This document shows, piece after piece, positions 25,676-34,356 of a stretch of 64,000 bases of DNA. The position numbers and the translations under genes are program-made. Within the stretch, counting starts at the first letter, position 1, and each line of letters begins with the position of its first letter. The notes beneath the pieces were generated by a model. That model was not told the DNA's origin. It searched no databases and saw only the letters and a program-made list of their open reading frames with translations. Origin of the DNA: Nostoc sp. NMS8 (GTDB lineage Bacteria > Cyanobacteriota > Cyanobacteriia > Cyanobacteriales > Nostocaceae); NCBI RefSeq assembly GCF_017115045.1, contig NZ_JABXKK010000048.1, positions 62,001 through 126,000 of the forward strand, in the 5' to 3' direction.

Positions 25676-26575
25676 TCATTTCACTGCAATGACTCTAGCT
25701 ACAGAGATTTCTGGTGGTTTAGTGGGAACTTGGACAGGTGTAGATGAGCCTTTCAACCACAGTAGCACTGCGGGAGTGACACCCAGCAACAAGCCTAGCA
25801 ACACGGGTACAAAGAATCCAGCTGTTAAGCTCATGACTGTAGCGAAACCAAAGTTAGTTAAATAAACTGCAAAAGGTATATTAAGTTGGTATCGCTCCCA
25901 GTTAATTGGATTATTTCTCCACAACAGTGCAGCCACAGCCATAAATACTGAGCTAGTACCCAGCCACCCCGCAAAGTTTTGGTAAGGCATTCCAAAGAAT
26001 GGGCCTGGTTGTTGCCAATACCAAAAGGGTAGAGAAGTTTGACTCATCGCAGGATCGAGAACAAAATCCCAGGAGGTTAGTAATAAAGCACCCAAAGCGA
26101 TCGCACTTATATGCCGCCACAAGTTGGGTTTTTTGTCCACTTCTAGCCCTGCACGTGCCAGCAGGTAAGAAACAAATCCCAAATAAAACCACGACAAGGG
26201 AATTGTAAATGGGACTAAACCCGCAATCTTATAACCTAAACCGCTTAGGTAACTATAATGACCAAATGGAAAACCAGTACTGGTTCCTAGTAATTCACTT
26301 CCTAGAGAAATAAATACTGATGGCAACAGAAATGCTAAGGCGCGACCTAAACCCAAAATCCGCGTGGCATACAAGAAAACACCTGCCGCGCCTAAAATCA
26401 TATAAACTACACCGCCTCCTGCCATACTCCATTGCATGGCAGTTTGTCCAACCTCGGATAAGTTAAAAATTACTTGGGCATTAGGTACAACCAGTAATAT
26501 TCCTACCAATCCAAATACTGTTGACACGATATGACCAATAAGGCTTACGCGTTCAGCAATAACAAGTTGTCTCAT
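25676..26575 (-). CDS. cruF: Carotenoid 1',2'-hydratase CruF
   Basis: 299 residues, an integral membrane protein with about seven hydrophobic helices. Family-specific strings are SLGSELLGTSTGFPFGHYSY, LGYKIAGLVPFTIPLSWFYL, DFVLDPAMSQTSLPFWYW, then PGPFFGMPYQNFAGWLGTSS. These carry the conserved acidic and histidine residues thought to be catalytic. CruF hydrates the psi end of gamma-carotene-type intermediates, leading to 1'-hydroxy carotenoids that are glycosylated to myxol glycosides (myxoxanthophylls). The glycosyltransferase cruG, often linked, is not in this window. AAGGA lies about 7 bases before the ATG. Identification is confident from the overall pattern. Confidence 0.9.
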   Translation of the reverse strand: MRQLVIAERVSLIGHIVSTVFGLVGILLVVPNAQVIFNLSEVGQTAMQWSMAGGGVVYMILGAAGVFLYATRILGLGRALAFLLPSVFISLGSELLGTSTGFPFGHYSYLSGLGYKIAGLVPFTIPLSWFYLGFVSYLLARAGLEVDKKPNLWRHISAIALGALLLTSWDFVLDPAMSQTSLPFWYWQQPGPFFGMPYQNFAGWLGTSSVFMAVAALLWRNNPINWERYQLNIPFAVYLTNFGFATVMSLTAGFFVPVLLGLLLGVTPAVLLWLKGSSTPVQVPTKPPEISVARVIAVK

Positions 26576-27119
26576 GGTAATTCCTTTTTACTCGCTGCTA
26601 ATGAAGCGCTATTCATCTTAGCCATTGTTTAAAATTTTCTAGCATTTATAGCGTTTCTCGTTCGGATGCAATACACTTTGACCTCTCTCCTAAAAGGCTA
26701 CGGTGTACACACAAGTCTATCTAAAGCTGCGTTACAGGCTTTTGATCCCCCCAACCCCCCTTTTTAAGGGGGGCAAAAAACTCTCAAAGTCCCCCTTCTT
26801 AAGGGGGATTTAGGGGGATCTAGAAAGATGTGTGTACACCGTAGCCTAAAAGGAGAGAGGCTTTGAATTTTACTCCCCTTCCCTTGAAGGGAAGGGGCTG
26901 GGGGTTAGGTCTGTATTCTATGCAACTGAGAACCGCTATATTAGGGACTGGCACTTGATTTATAACCAGCTAAAATGAGCATTAATGATATTGAAGTCTT
27001 GTTGTAATTGTTTGTCAAAATTGGATTTCTGGATAACTTTATCTCAAGAGTAAATAGAAGTTTTGAAGTCTTTGATTTGTTTGACTAAATCAGAATTGTC
27101 TTGCTGGATGAAGCTTCCC
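26576..27119. other. Non-coding region dominated by a nested repeat
   Basis: The cruF leader (26576-26646), a nested inverted-repeat element (26647-26940), and about 180 bases of unremarkable AT-rich DNA. No gene is seen. Confidence 0.5.
26647..26940. mobile_element. Nested MITE-like element with three sets of inverted repeats
   Basis: The outer ends are TATAGCGTTTCTCGTT and, inverted, TATAGCGGTTCTCAGTT. Inside, 26682-26860 is bounded by arms of about 31 bases reading AGGCTACGGTGTACACACA at their inner ends. Inside that, 26744-26820 runs from GATCCCCCCAACCCCCC to GGGGGATTTAGGGGGATC. Each layer has relatives elsewhere in the window (outer at 16885 and 33318, middle at 61994, inner at 21304 and near 38719). 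This fits successive insertions rather than one element. Confidence 0.65.
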
Positions 27120-27305
27120 CTACTGTTCTGCTAGTACTCTGATTTCATAAAGTTCTCGCTGAATGAAATTGGATGTAAACATCAAGCGCTTACCATTACT
27201 CTTTACAAAGAAGAATCTCTGATTGCGAGATTGATGGCTAAATTTGATTTGTTCCCCTCGGCAAGAGTAGATTTTACCCCGAATTAAATCGGTAGATTTA
27301 AACAT
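27120..27305 (-). CDS. Small basic hypothetical protein
   Basis: 61 residues from ATG 27305 (the frame extends to 27332). The sequence starts MFKSTDLIRGKIYSCRGEQI and is rich in Lys, Arg, Phe and Asn: RNQRFFFVKSNGKRLMFTSN. This is a beta-rich pattern consistent with a small SH3- or OB-like fold. It has no cysteine pair, membrane segment or known motif. It follows the 27360-27668 gene on the same strand with a 54-base gap, so the two may be co-transcribed. Function unknown. Confidence 0.45.
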   Translation of the reverse strand: MFKSTDLIRGKIYSCRGEQIKFSHQSRNQRFFFVKSNGKRLMFTSNFIQRELYEIRVLAEQ

Positions 27306-27359
27306 TTTCCACCTTCTCATCCTCCCGATCAAAAACCTACTTACAGCAGAATTCAGTAG

Positions 27360-27668
27360 TCAGAATTGGCTACGCCCCACTGCGCTAACAGAAGTCAAAC
27401 AGGCTTTACGCCGGGGTTTGAGACTTAGATTGTTTACTTCACCAGCTTGAAATTCGCTGTATGTCGTAAGTATATCTGCCTCGGTAAGGAGGATCATCGT
27501 TTCTGCACCAACTCTGCCAAAGTCAGGCTCTAGCCCTAATACCATCTCAATAAGATACGTCCATGTGCCAAATTCAGGGGTGTAGCTGCGTACAATCCCT
27601 TCTCCACCAACAAAGCTCACCCATTGGGCATTGCGAAACTTAGGCACCTTCATGAAGGTTGCAGCCAT
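27360..27668 (-). CDS. Conserved small hypothetical protein
   Basis: 102 residues; GAGGAG lies about 9 bases before ATG 27668. The core KFRNAQWVSFVGGEGIVRSY followed by PEFGTWTYLIEMVLGLEPDF, then GAETMILLTEADI, looks like a compact beta-barrel fold, reminiscent of small cyanobacterial proteins with a conserved G-T-W-T-Y segment. The last 20 residues are basic. No catalytic residues can be named. It is the upstream member of a small two-gene unit. Confidence 0.5.
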   Translation of the reverse strand: MAATFMKVPKFRNAQWVSFVGGEGIVRSYTPEFGTWTYLIEMVLGLEPDFGRVGAETMILLTEADILTTYSEFQAGEVNNLSLKPRRKACLTSVSAVGRSQF

Positions 27669-27869
27669 GCGTAAGACTCCTCTAATTAATAGTTGATATT
27701 TTCTGTTTTAGTAGAATAAATCAAACATGTTTTGTATCTTTTTAAGTAAAGATGTCAAACATCATCTATAACTTGAGAATGTTTTAGGTTGAGAGTATAC
27801 AATTTATACGTAATTCAAACGTTTATTCAAACATTTGATATGGCAATCCTAAATCCTTCATGAAAAATT

Positions 27870-27902
27870 AGATCCCCGACTTCTCAAAGAAGTCGGGGAT
27901 CT
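27870..27902. repeat. Perfect 15-base hairpin repeat (AGATCCCCGACTTCT)
   Basis: AGATCCCCGACTTCT, a CAA loop, and the exact complement. A degraded copy (GATCCTCAACTTTTTAAAGAAGTTAGGGAT) sits near 41768-41797, in two parts of under 20 bases each. It is an interspersed palindromic repeat; it lies upstream of the gene at 27668 rather than at a gene end. Confidence 0.6.
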
Positions 27903-27967
27903 GGACACCGCACATTTTTTACTTTTTCATAATTAAAATTAACGTGAGTTCGACAAGTATTATTTGA

Positions 27968-28165
27968 TCTCTCCCCCAACCCCTTCCCTACAACGCTATC
28001 CATTACCTCCGATTACTCTCTCACTGCAAAACTATACCTATCAATCCTTTTGACTTCTTTTAAGTAACTTGTATTTTTGTTTAGAAAGATCCGGGTAATG
28101 GATAGCCCGACGCGGGAAGGGGGAAAATTCAAAGTATCTCTCCTTTTAAGAGAGGGATTTAGAGA
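27968..28165. repeat. Repeat split by insertion of a second inverted-repeat element
   Basis: The flanks CTCTCCCCCAACCCCTTCCC and GGGAAGGGGGAAAATTC look like the two halves of one palindromic repeat. They are separated by an insert whose own ends are GCTATCCATTACC (27995-28007) and its exact complement (28094-28106). The right flank continues through CTCTCCTTTTAAGAGAGGG. Nothing is encoded. The stretch between the small genes and the DUF697 GTPase consists of these repeats and AT-rich DNA. Confidence 0.5.
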
Positions 28166-28242
28166 GAGGTTTTCCAGATGCCGTGAAAAATCAGAGCGAC
28201 GTAGGAGCGTCATTACGAATTACGAATTTCCACATTTAGGCA

Positions 28243-29724
28243 TCACTTTTTGAGTTTTACTTTGTGGAGTAATTCATCTTTAATCCGGTTGAGAATTGAA
28301 GTCTCATCCAGGTTTGCCAAAATCCGATTAATCACTGCTTTCGGCCCATCAGGCCCCCAAGTCGCACCATTGGCTAAATAAACTTTGGTAACTTGTCCAA
28401 TACCGTAAGAAGAAACACCAGCTACTCCCCCTTGGGTAAGCGCCACCGATATATAAGGGCCTAAGGCAATGCCACCTGTAGCTGTTGCAGAGATCCCAAG
28501 TAAAGTTTTTAATCCACTCAAGCCCAAGTTTGCTAACAATTCACTAGCACCGATGCCGCCCATACTCAGGGCAATTTTTTGTAGCAATTGTACAGCCCCA
28601 GCTTCGGTCATGGAGAAGCCATAGAGTTTAGATAAACCCAAAATCAGAGCAATATCAATGACTACACTACTCAGAATATCTACCACAGTTACGGGATTAA
28701 GTGCGATCGCTAATGCCTTAGTCATCACAGCTTTCCAAATCAACTGATTGGCATTCTGTTCCCGAATCATCACTTTCCGCTCTACCAATTGCTCATTTAC
28801 AATATCGGCATAAAGCATAGTATTGAGAGCAACTAGGGCTTTACCCTCACGGTGTAGAATTTCCAAAATTTTCAGCTTCAGTTCTTCAACTTGGGCATTC
28901 CCTGTACGTAACTGTATACCCCTAGTGCCATCAGGGCGACGAATCGCCGTCTTCACCAATGGCGATGCCGCAGCCATAATAATTTCTAAAGGTGTAAGTA
29001 ATTCCCGCACTCTATCATCCCGGATTTTGTGATAAATTGCCATCCGGTCTGCTTGTGGATACTGGTCTACTTTGTTAAACACCAAAATGATCGGTTTACC
29101 TGCTTCCCGCAACTGAGAAAGGGCCATGTATTCTAACTTTGTCATGTCGCCAGATATCACAAACAGAATTAAATCCGCTTGTTTGGCAATCTGTTCAGCT
29201 AAGGCGGCACGGGTTGCACCATCAACTTCGTCTAACCCAGGAGTATCAATTAATTCTACCTGCGATTGACCTACACCAGGGAGAGTAACTCGCAAAGCCC
29301 GTTCATTTTCCCCAATTGCTTCCTCGCTAATACTCCAATTAACTCTTTGTGCAGCACGGGTGACACCGTGCAGCGGCCCAGTTTCAAATACTGTTTGTCC
29401 AACCAAAGCATTGAGTAGCGAAGACTTACCACGTCCCACCATGCCAAAAGCCGCAATCTGTACCACCATGCGGTCTAACTTCCCTAGCATGGTTTCCAAC
29501 TCAGCAATTTCCGTCTCTAACCCGGTTTTTTCTTGGGGGGTGAGGTCGAGATTGGCTACCAAATTTCGCAGTGCCGTTTGTGCTTGTTTATAATTCAGTT
29601 CTGTTTGAATGTCTTCAAAACTGAAAATAGCACTATCCAGTTCTTCCTCCCAACTGAGAGAATTTGGATCAGTGTTAGCGGAATCGCTTTGATGAGGTTC
29701 AGGCATAGGCAAGGTCGAAGTCAT
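28243..29724 (-). CDS. GTPase with C-terminal DUF697 membrane-associated domain
   Basis: 493 residues. The P-loop GMVGRGKSSLLNALVG (about 95-110), switch II DTPGLDEVDGA (about 157), and NKVD (about 216) define a TRAFAC-class Era-like GTPase. After it, about residues 330-470 form a glycine- and alanine-rich hydrophobic domain (MGGIGASELLANLGLSGLKT, GIALGPYISVALTQGGVAGV) of the DUF697 type. This suggests association with a membrane. The N-terminal 90 residues are acidic and helical. Cyanobacterial members are widespread, but their role is not established. The leader carries four tandem ATTTTAG units. Confidence 0.85.
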   Translation of the reverse strand: MTSTLPMPEPHQSDSANTDPNSLSWEEELDSAIFSFEDIQTELNYKQAQTALRNLVANLDLTPQEKTGLETEIAELETMLGKLDRMVVQIAAFGMVGRGKSSLLNALVGQTVFETGPLHGVTRAAQRVNWSISEEAIGENERALRVTLPGVGQSQVELIDTPGLDEVDGATRAALAEQIAKQADLILFVISGDMTKLEYMALSQLREAGKPIILVFNKVDQYPQADRMAIYHKIRDDRVRELLTPLEIIMAAASPLVKTAIRRPDGTRGIQLRTGNAQVEELKLKILEILHREGKALVALNTMLYADIVNEQLVERKVMIREQNANQLIWKAVMTKALAIALNPVTVVDILSSVVIDIALILGLSKLYGFSMTEAGAVQLLQKIALSMGGIGASELLANLGLSGLKTLLGISATATGGIALGPYISVALTQGGVAGVSSYGIGQVTKVYLANGATWGPDGPKAVINRILANLDETSILNRIKDELLHKVKLKK

Positions 29725-29731
29725 ATTAATA

Positions 29732-29759
29732 ATTTTAGATTTTAGATTTTAGATTTTAG
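29732..29759. repeat. STRR heptamer array, ATTTTAG x4
   Basis: Four perfect tandem copies of ATTTTAG directly upstream of the DUF697 GTPase start codon. Related runs occur at 34144-34164 and, inverted (CTAAAAT/CCAAAAT), near 31656-31682 and 34321-34346. These are the short tandemly repeated sequences known from heterocystous cyanobacteria. Confidence 0.85.
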
Positions 29760-29965
29760 ATACACCCCCTCTACCATCCTAGTTATTTTTAGCAAGGGTT
29801 TGGCGAGATGACAGGAAGCAGGGGAGAAGAGTTTTCCCCTCCGCACCCCACCCCACTGCCTCTTTCCAATGCCCAATGCCCAACTCGTAGACTAATGACT
29901 AACAAAAAGTCATAAACTGAAAAATGCATCTAATATAACGCGTTAGAATCTTGACTAAATTACCT

Positions 29966-30697
29966 GTGCGGAAAATCGTTATTGCCGGCAACTGGAAAAT
30001 GTACAAAACTCAGGCAGAGACCCAGGAGTTTTTACAAGGATTTCTGCCCCACTTAGAGGAAACTCCCCAAGGGCGGGAAGTGATATTGTGCCCTCCGTTC
30101 ACTGATTTAAGCGTTTTGTCCAAGACTTTACACGGTAGCCTCATCCAATTGGGGGCACAAAATATCCATTGGGAAGAATTTGGAGCCTATACAGGTGAGA
30201 TTTCTGCCCCAATGCTGACAGAAAGTGGTGTGCGCTTTGTGATTGTCGGTCATAGCGAACGACGGCAATACTTTGGTGAAACGGATGCCACTGTTAACTT
30301 GCGCCTCCGAACTGCTCAAAGGTTTGGTTTGACTCCAATTCTCTGTGTTGGCGAAACTAAACAACAACGAGATGCAGGAGAAACTGAATCACTGATTGCT
30401 CTCCAACTCGACAAAGGTTTGGTAGATATAGATCAGAATAATTTGGTGATTGCCTACGAACCAATTTGGGCGATTGGTACTGGTGATACTTGTGAAGTAA
30501 CGGAGGCAAATCGGATAATTGGCTTAATTCGTAGCCAGTTGAGTAATCCAAATGTATCAATTCAATATGGCGGTTCAGTTAAACCAAATAATATTGATGA
30601 GATTATGGCTCAACCAGAAATTGATGGTGTTCTGGTGGGTGGAGCAAGTCTAGAACCTGACAGTTTCGCTCGGATTGTGAATTTTAAGTTACTGTGA
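29966..30697 (+). CDS. tpiA: Triosephosphate isomerase
   Basis: 243 residues from GTG 29966, which yields the canonical start [14 protein letters not shown]; an in-frame TTG at 29951 would add five residues. Active-site elements: Asn and Lys in GNWKM, the electrophilic His in VGHSERR, and the catalytic Glu in [13 protein letters not shown]. The phosphate-gripping YGGSV and GVLVGGASL are also present. It interconverts dihydroxyacetone phosphate and glyceraldehyde 3-phosphate in glycolysis and the Calvin cycle. folP follows 52 bases downstream on the same strand. Start choice is the only uncertainty. Confidence 0.96.
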   Translation: MRKIVIAGNWKMYKTQAETQEFLQGFLPHLEETPQGREVILCPPFTDLSVLSKTLHGSLIQLGAQNIHWEEFGAYTGEISAPMLTESGVRFVIVGHSERRQYFGETDATVNLRLRTAQRFGLTPILCVGETKQQRDAGETESLIALQLDKGLVDIDQNNLVIAYEPIWAIGTGDTCEVTEANRIIGLIRSQLSNPNVSIQYGGSVKPNNIDEIMAQPEIDGVLVGGASLEPDSFARIVNFKLL

Positions 30698-30749
30698 TGT
30701 GCTTTTTTATCGTTCCCATGCAGAGCATGGGAATGCCTAATGTAGATTT

Positions 30750-31610
30750 ATGCCAAGGAACTTGATAATTAGAGGACGCTGTTTCGAGTGGGGACAGCGG
30801 ACTTATTTGATGGGTATTTTGAATGTAACGCCTGATAGCTTTAGTGATGGGGGTGAGTTTAACACTACCTCTGCCGCTTTAGTACAGGCGCAAGCATTGG
30901 TAGCTGCTGGTGCTGACATAATTGATGTGGGCGGTCAATCAACTCGACCAGGGGCAAAGCAAATAACTCTGGCGGAAGAACTTGACCGAGTACTATCGGT
31001 GTTAGAAGTGCTAAGACCAGAAATTTCAATCCCGATTTCTGTAGATACGACTCGTGCTGCTGTAGCTAGGGCATCTGTAGAAGCTGGAGCGGATATTATT
31101 AATGATATTTCTGGCGGCACTTTTGACTCAGAAATGTTACCAACAGTCGCAGAGTTAGGTGTGCCGATGATTTTAATGCACATCCGAGGAACACCACAGA
31201 CAATGCAACAACAGGCTGATTATCAAGATTTGCTTGCTGAGATTTATAGTTTTTTGGCTCGGCAAATTAAGGCAGCAACTACTGTGGGCATTGACCTGGA
31301 TAAAATTATTATTGATCCTGGTATTGGTTTTGCTAAGAACTATGAGCAAAATTTAGAAATTTTTCGGAGCTTGCGATCGCTCGCAGCACTCAACTGTCCT
31401 ATCTTAGTAGGAGCATCTCGTAAAAGTTTCATTGGTCGCATTTTAAATCAACCAGATCCCAAAGCACGAGTTTGGGGAACGGCAGCAGCTTGTTCTGCTG
31501 CTATTTTTAATGGCGCTGATATCCTCCGAGTTCACGATGTTCAAGAAATGCACGATGTTTCATTAGTAGCCGATGCCATATTCCGACAAGCCGCACAGCC
31601 TGACCAATAA
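30750..31610 (+). CDS. folP: Dihydropteroate synthase
   Basis: 286 residues, TIM barrel. The two signature segments are MGILNVTPDSFSDGGEF (pterin side) and IIDVGGQSTRPGA; later come DTTRAAVA, NDISGGTF, IIDPGIGFAKN and LVGASRKSFIG. It joins p-aminobenzoate to 6-hydroxymethyl-dihydropterin pyrophosphate in folate synthesis. It probably shares a transcript with tpiA. Length is typical. Confidence 0.95.
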   Translation: MPRNLIIRGRCFEWGQRTYLMGILNVTPDSFSDGGEFNTTSAALVQAQALVAAGADIIDVGGQSTRPGAKQITLAEELDRVLSVLEVLRPEISIPISVDTTRAAVARASVEAGADIINDISGGTFDSEMLPTVAELGVPMILMHIRGTPQTMQQQADYQDLLAEIYSFLARQIKAATTVGIDLDKIIIDPGIGFAKNYEQNLEIFRSLRSLAALNCPILVGASRKSFIGRILNQPDPKARVWGTAAACSAAIFNGADILRVHDVQEMHDVSLVADAIFRQAAQPDQ

Positions 31611-31692
31611 TTCCTTGATGTTAAACAGCAAGCAAATTCTAGATTTATTTATGGGGTTAATCTAAAATCTAAAATCCAAAATTGTTTGACTC

Positions 31693-32535
31693 TTAAGTAT
31701 TACCGTTTTCGGATTTTTTGCCGTGACCTTCTGTAACTACCGACTCGGCTATCAACTCCTGAAACATTTCACTTGAGTTAGCTGGGTCTACAAAGACAAT
31801 TTTGGCATTACTGCTCTCACCAAGTTTTTGGCTAGCATCTACGTAATCTTGAGCCACGAGATACCGCAAAATGTCCCTACTATCTGGATTGGAACGGAGA
31901 GCTTGAGAAATGATTTGCACTGAAGCCATAGTTCCTTCAGCTTTCCTAATCGCAGCTTCCTTTTCCCCTTCTGCTTCGGTAATCAGCGCCCGTTTTTTGA
32001 TTACAGCGGCTTGTTCCTCTTCTCTAGACTTTCGTACACTCTCAGGTAGTGTGATTCTCTGAATATCTAACCGGAGAATCTCAACTCCCCAATCTGTCGT
32101 TATATGATTCAACTGGTCTAAGATAGCTGAGTCCATCTCCGCTCTGGAGACGTTGGTCTGCTCTAGGGTATTCTGAGCAATGATTTCGCGGAGCGTGGTT
32201 GTGGTTATCTGTGTCAATGCTCCTTGGAGATCCTCAATTGCGTAAAAGCTTTTTTCAATATCTCTAATGCGCCAGTATACGATGGCGTCAACTTCTACGT
32301 AGATATTATCTTGGGTGATCACATTTTGAGGTTTGATGTCTAAAAACTGCTCTCGTGTAGTATCTTCCATCACAACCTGATCCACCAAGGGAACGATAAA
32401 GTTCAGCCCTGGCTTAAGTTTCCGATGATACCGCCCCAGGCGTTCGACTAGGGCTTCATTTCCTTGATTAATCAGTTTTGCAGAACCTAATGCATAACCT
32501 ATAAGGGCTAAAACTATAGCAATAATTGGCTCCAT
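31693..32535 (-). CDS. SPFH/Band 7 paraslipin (stomatin-like)
   Basis: 280 residues. One N-terminal membrane segment (IIAIVLALIGYALGSAKL), then an SPFH domain: VERLGRYHRKLKPGLNFIVP, DIKPQNVITQDNIYVEVDAI, LREIIAQNTLEQT. A coiled coil rich in Glu and Ala follows (REEEQAAVIKKRALITEAEG). This is the prohibitin/stomatin superfamily, which forms ring-like membrane scaffolds. Family members associate with membrane quality control or lipid domains; the partner NfeD-type protein is not adjacent. AGGAG precedes the ATG by about 7 bases. Confidence 0.9.
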   Translation of the reverse strand: MEPIIAIVLALIGYALGSAKLINQGNEALVERLGRYHRKLKPGLNFIVPLVDQVVMEDTTREQFLDIKPQNVITQDNIYVEVDAIVYWRIRDIEKSFYAIEDLQGALTQITTTTLREIIAQNTLEQTNVSRAEMDSAILDQLNHITTDWGVEILRLDIQRITLPESVRKSREEEQAAVIKKRALITEAEGEKEAAIRKAEGTMASVQIISQALRSNPDSRDILRYLVAQDYVDASQKLGESSNAKIVFVDPANSSEMFQELIAESVVTEGHGKKSENGNT

Positions 32536-32917
32536 GTATGCTCCTATTCAGCTTTGGGGAGAATTTAATGTCAAGGATATGGTACTAGCTTGTCATATCT
32601 TTGAGTTTAATGTTTTGAATCTTTGATACTCCCGACGCCTAGAAGGCGAGGGATTCTTGGTTAAACTGTTTTGCAGAATGCGTAGAAGCTCTGCTTCTTG
32701 TCGTTAGACATCGCTATTAAAGCACCTTGATAAAACGCTGGCAAGGACTACTTGATGTAATCAACATTACTTGTACTAACATCTTCAGACAGCCTGGGCT
32801 CTTCTCCAGTATATTTACGTAATACAAATTAATTTAAGGTAAAATTTGGCAAGATTTGAAAAACGCTACTATAATCGGATGAAAATTGGCTTCAGCTATT
32901 AAAAATATCAAAATATT
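32536..32917. other. Intergenic region with a short palindrome
   Basis: No gene. At about 32628-32655, CTCCCGACGCCT and AGGCGAGGGAT form an imperfect hairpin, a sequence style seen at ends of IS200/IS605-type elements in cyanobacteria; no transposase or TnpB remnant was found, so the link is only a possibility. The remainder is AT-rich. Confidence 0.35.
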
Positions 32918-33262
32918 ATGGGTAGGTTGGTAATCAAACTTATAGGTTTAATTCTACTTTTCACAGGATTATACTTTTTTGGTCAAAATATCATATTTGT
33001 TAGCGGTTACTATTCATATTTTTACCGTAGCTTACCTGCTACAGCTTCGGTTTTGGCAATTATGGCAGGTATCTTTGCATTAGTTTTTTTTCGTAGAGAA
33101 ACTGGTAATTTGGGATGGGTTTTTCTAGGTATTGGCATAGTATTAGTTTTCTTAAGTGGTGGAGTTATTTTAAAGCCAACTAGCTTATGGAATTTCATAA
33201 TTGCTTTTACAGCATTAGCATCTGGATATAAATTACTAAATGAAGGTAGAATCAACTTTTAA
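32918..33262 (+). CDS. Small four-helix membrane protein, unknown
   Basis: 114 residues, almost entirely hydrophobic: LVIKLIGLILLFTGLYFFG, ATASVLAIMAGIFALVFF, LGWVFLGIGIVLVFLSGGVI and LWNFIIAFTALASGYKLL. Short charged turns (RRETGN) separate them, so four transmembrane helices are likely. No signature motif. It is monocistronic. Codon use and composition match the neighbours. Function unknown. Confidence 0.6.
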   Translation: MGRLVIKLIGLILLFTGLYFFGQNIIFVSGYYSYFYRSLPATASVLAIMAGIFALVFFRRETGNLGWVFLGIGIVLVFLSGGVILKPTSLWNFIIAFTALASGYKLLNEGRINF

Positions 33263-33317
33263 AATCTATAAATATAATCATATTTTTTATCTATCTTAGT
33301 AGCTAAGATTACATTAC

Positions 33318-33423
33318 TATAGCGGTTCTCGTTTACATGAGGTATACCCGTAGGGGCACGGCATACTGTGCCCCTACACCTTGCGATATAACGTATACCC
33401 CATCTGAATGAGAAACGCTATAA
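33318..33423. mobile_element. MITE-like element, TATAGCGGTTCTC family
   Basis: 106 bases with about 30-base terminal inverted repeats matching at roughly 24 positions. The left end is TATAGCGGTTCTCGTTTACA and the right end, inverted, TATAGCGTTTCTCATTCAGA. The centre carries a second hairpin, GTAGGGGCAC with its exact complement. It fills the gap between the small membrane protein and pth. No coding capacity. Confidence 0.7.
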
Positions 33424-33483
33424 GCGCCTTTAAACATCGGTTAGCTTCCTTTAGTAAGCTTATAGGGAAGTATTCACCGAACC

Positions 33484-34125
33484 CTAAGACTCAGAATTAT
33501 TAATGGTGCGGCTATTACAAACATTCATTGCCTTTTCTACTCCCTGCTTGAGGCTTAGTTCAAGACATTCAACTACGAACTGAAGTACAAGAGACATTTG
33601 CTGATTTTCGGCAGCAGAAAATCGCCCCAGCACATGGGAGATAGTACCGGAATCATCGTTATTAGCTGCATCTTTGGGTTTACCAATACCGATTCGCAAA
33701 CGGGGAAAGTTTTGGGTACTAAGATGTGCGATCGCACTTTTCATGCCGTTATGTCCCCCAGCCGAACCAGATAAACGCAGCCGAGTTTTTCCCAAGGGTA
33801 AATCCATATCGTCATAAATTATCAGCACTGATTCAGGCGGCATTTTATACCAACTTGTCACCGCTTGTATTGCTTGTCCTGAGCGATTCATATAAGTTAA
33901 CGGCTTCAGCAAGCGAATCTTACCTCCGCCTGGGGCCATACCCTCGCCATACTCACCCTGAAACTTGCGGTTTTCTGCTAAAGAAATGCGCCAAGAACGC
34001 GAGAGAGTTTCTAAAGCAGCAAAGCCGATATTATGGCGTGTTTGGTCATACTTAGCTTCTGGATTCCCCAACCCGACAATTAGCTGGGGAATTACCAAAG
34101 CTGGTTGCGTAACAACTTCTGTCAT
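33484..34125 (-). CDS. pth: Peptidyl-tRNA hydrolase
   Basis: About 213 residues from ATG 34125 (an upstream ATG at 34140 is also in frame). Motifs: LIVGLGNPEAKYDQTRHNIGF with the catalytic His in RHN, LLKPLTYMNRSGQAI, LIIYDDMDLPLGKTRLR, and GSAGGHNGMKSAI. It recycles peptidyl-tRNAs released from stalled ribosomes. It is followed downstream on the same strand by no gene; tatA lies upstream in the same direction. The N-terminal extension of about 13 residues before the conserved start is unremarkable. Confidence 0.95.
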   Translation of the reverse strand: MTEVVTQPALVIPQLIVGLGNPEAKYDQTRHNIGFAALETLSRSWRISLAENRKFQGEYGEGMAPGGGKIRLLKPLTYMNRSGQAIQAVTSWYKMPPESVLIIYDDMDLPLGKTRLRLSGSAGGHNGMKSAIAHLSTQNFPRLRIGIGKPKDAANNDDSGTISHVLGRFSAAENQQMSLVLQFVVECLELSLKQGVEKAMNVCNSRTINNSES

Positions 34126-34143
34126 TTTGCCTACAGTCAATCA

Positions 34144-34164
34144 ATTTTAGATTTTAGATTTTGG
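34144..34164. repeat. STRR heptamer array upstream of pth
   Basis: ATTTTAG, ATTTTAG, ATTTTGG in tandem, between pth and tatA. Same family as the array at 29732-29759. Confidence 0.75.
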
Positions 34165-34356
34165 ATTGAAACAGACCGCAAGGGTACAAGGTTTAGTAAT
34201 TTTAGATTGACGATAGCGCAGCATTAACAAGTCGGACGCTCCTGCACCGTTAACGCAACGCTTACGAGCGTCTTTTGGATTTGTTCTATCCACCAAGGAT
34301 ATTGCTATGAACCGCAAAACAATCTAAAATCCAAAATCCAAAATTCGTATGTTCTC

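Noticed and set aside
25562..25865. Plus-strand frames opposite the 3' end of cruF
   Set aside because: Mostly antisense to cruF; the remainder is T-rich intergenic DNA.
28013..28213. 66-residue minus-strand frame before the DUF697 GTPase
   Set aside because: It is the translation of the nested palindromic repeat, not a gene.
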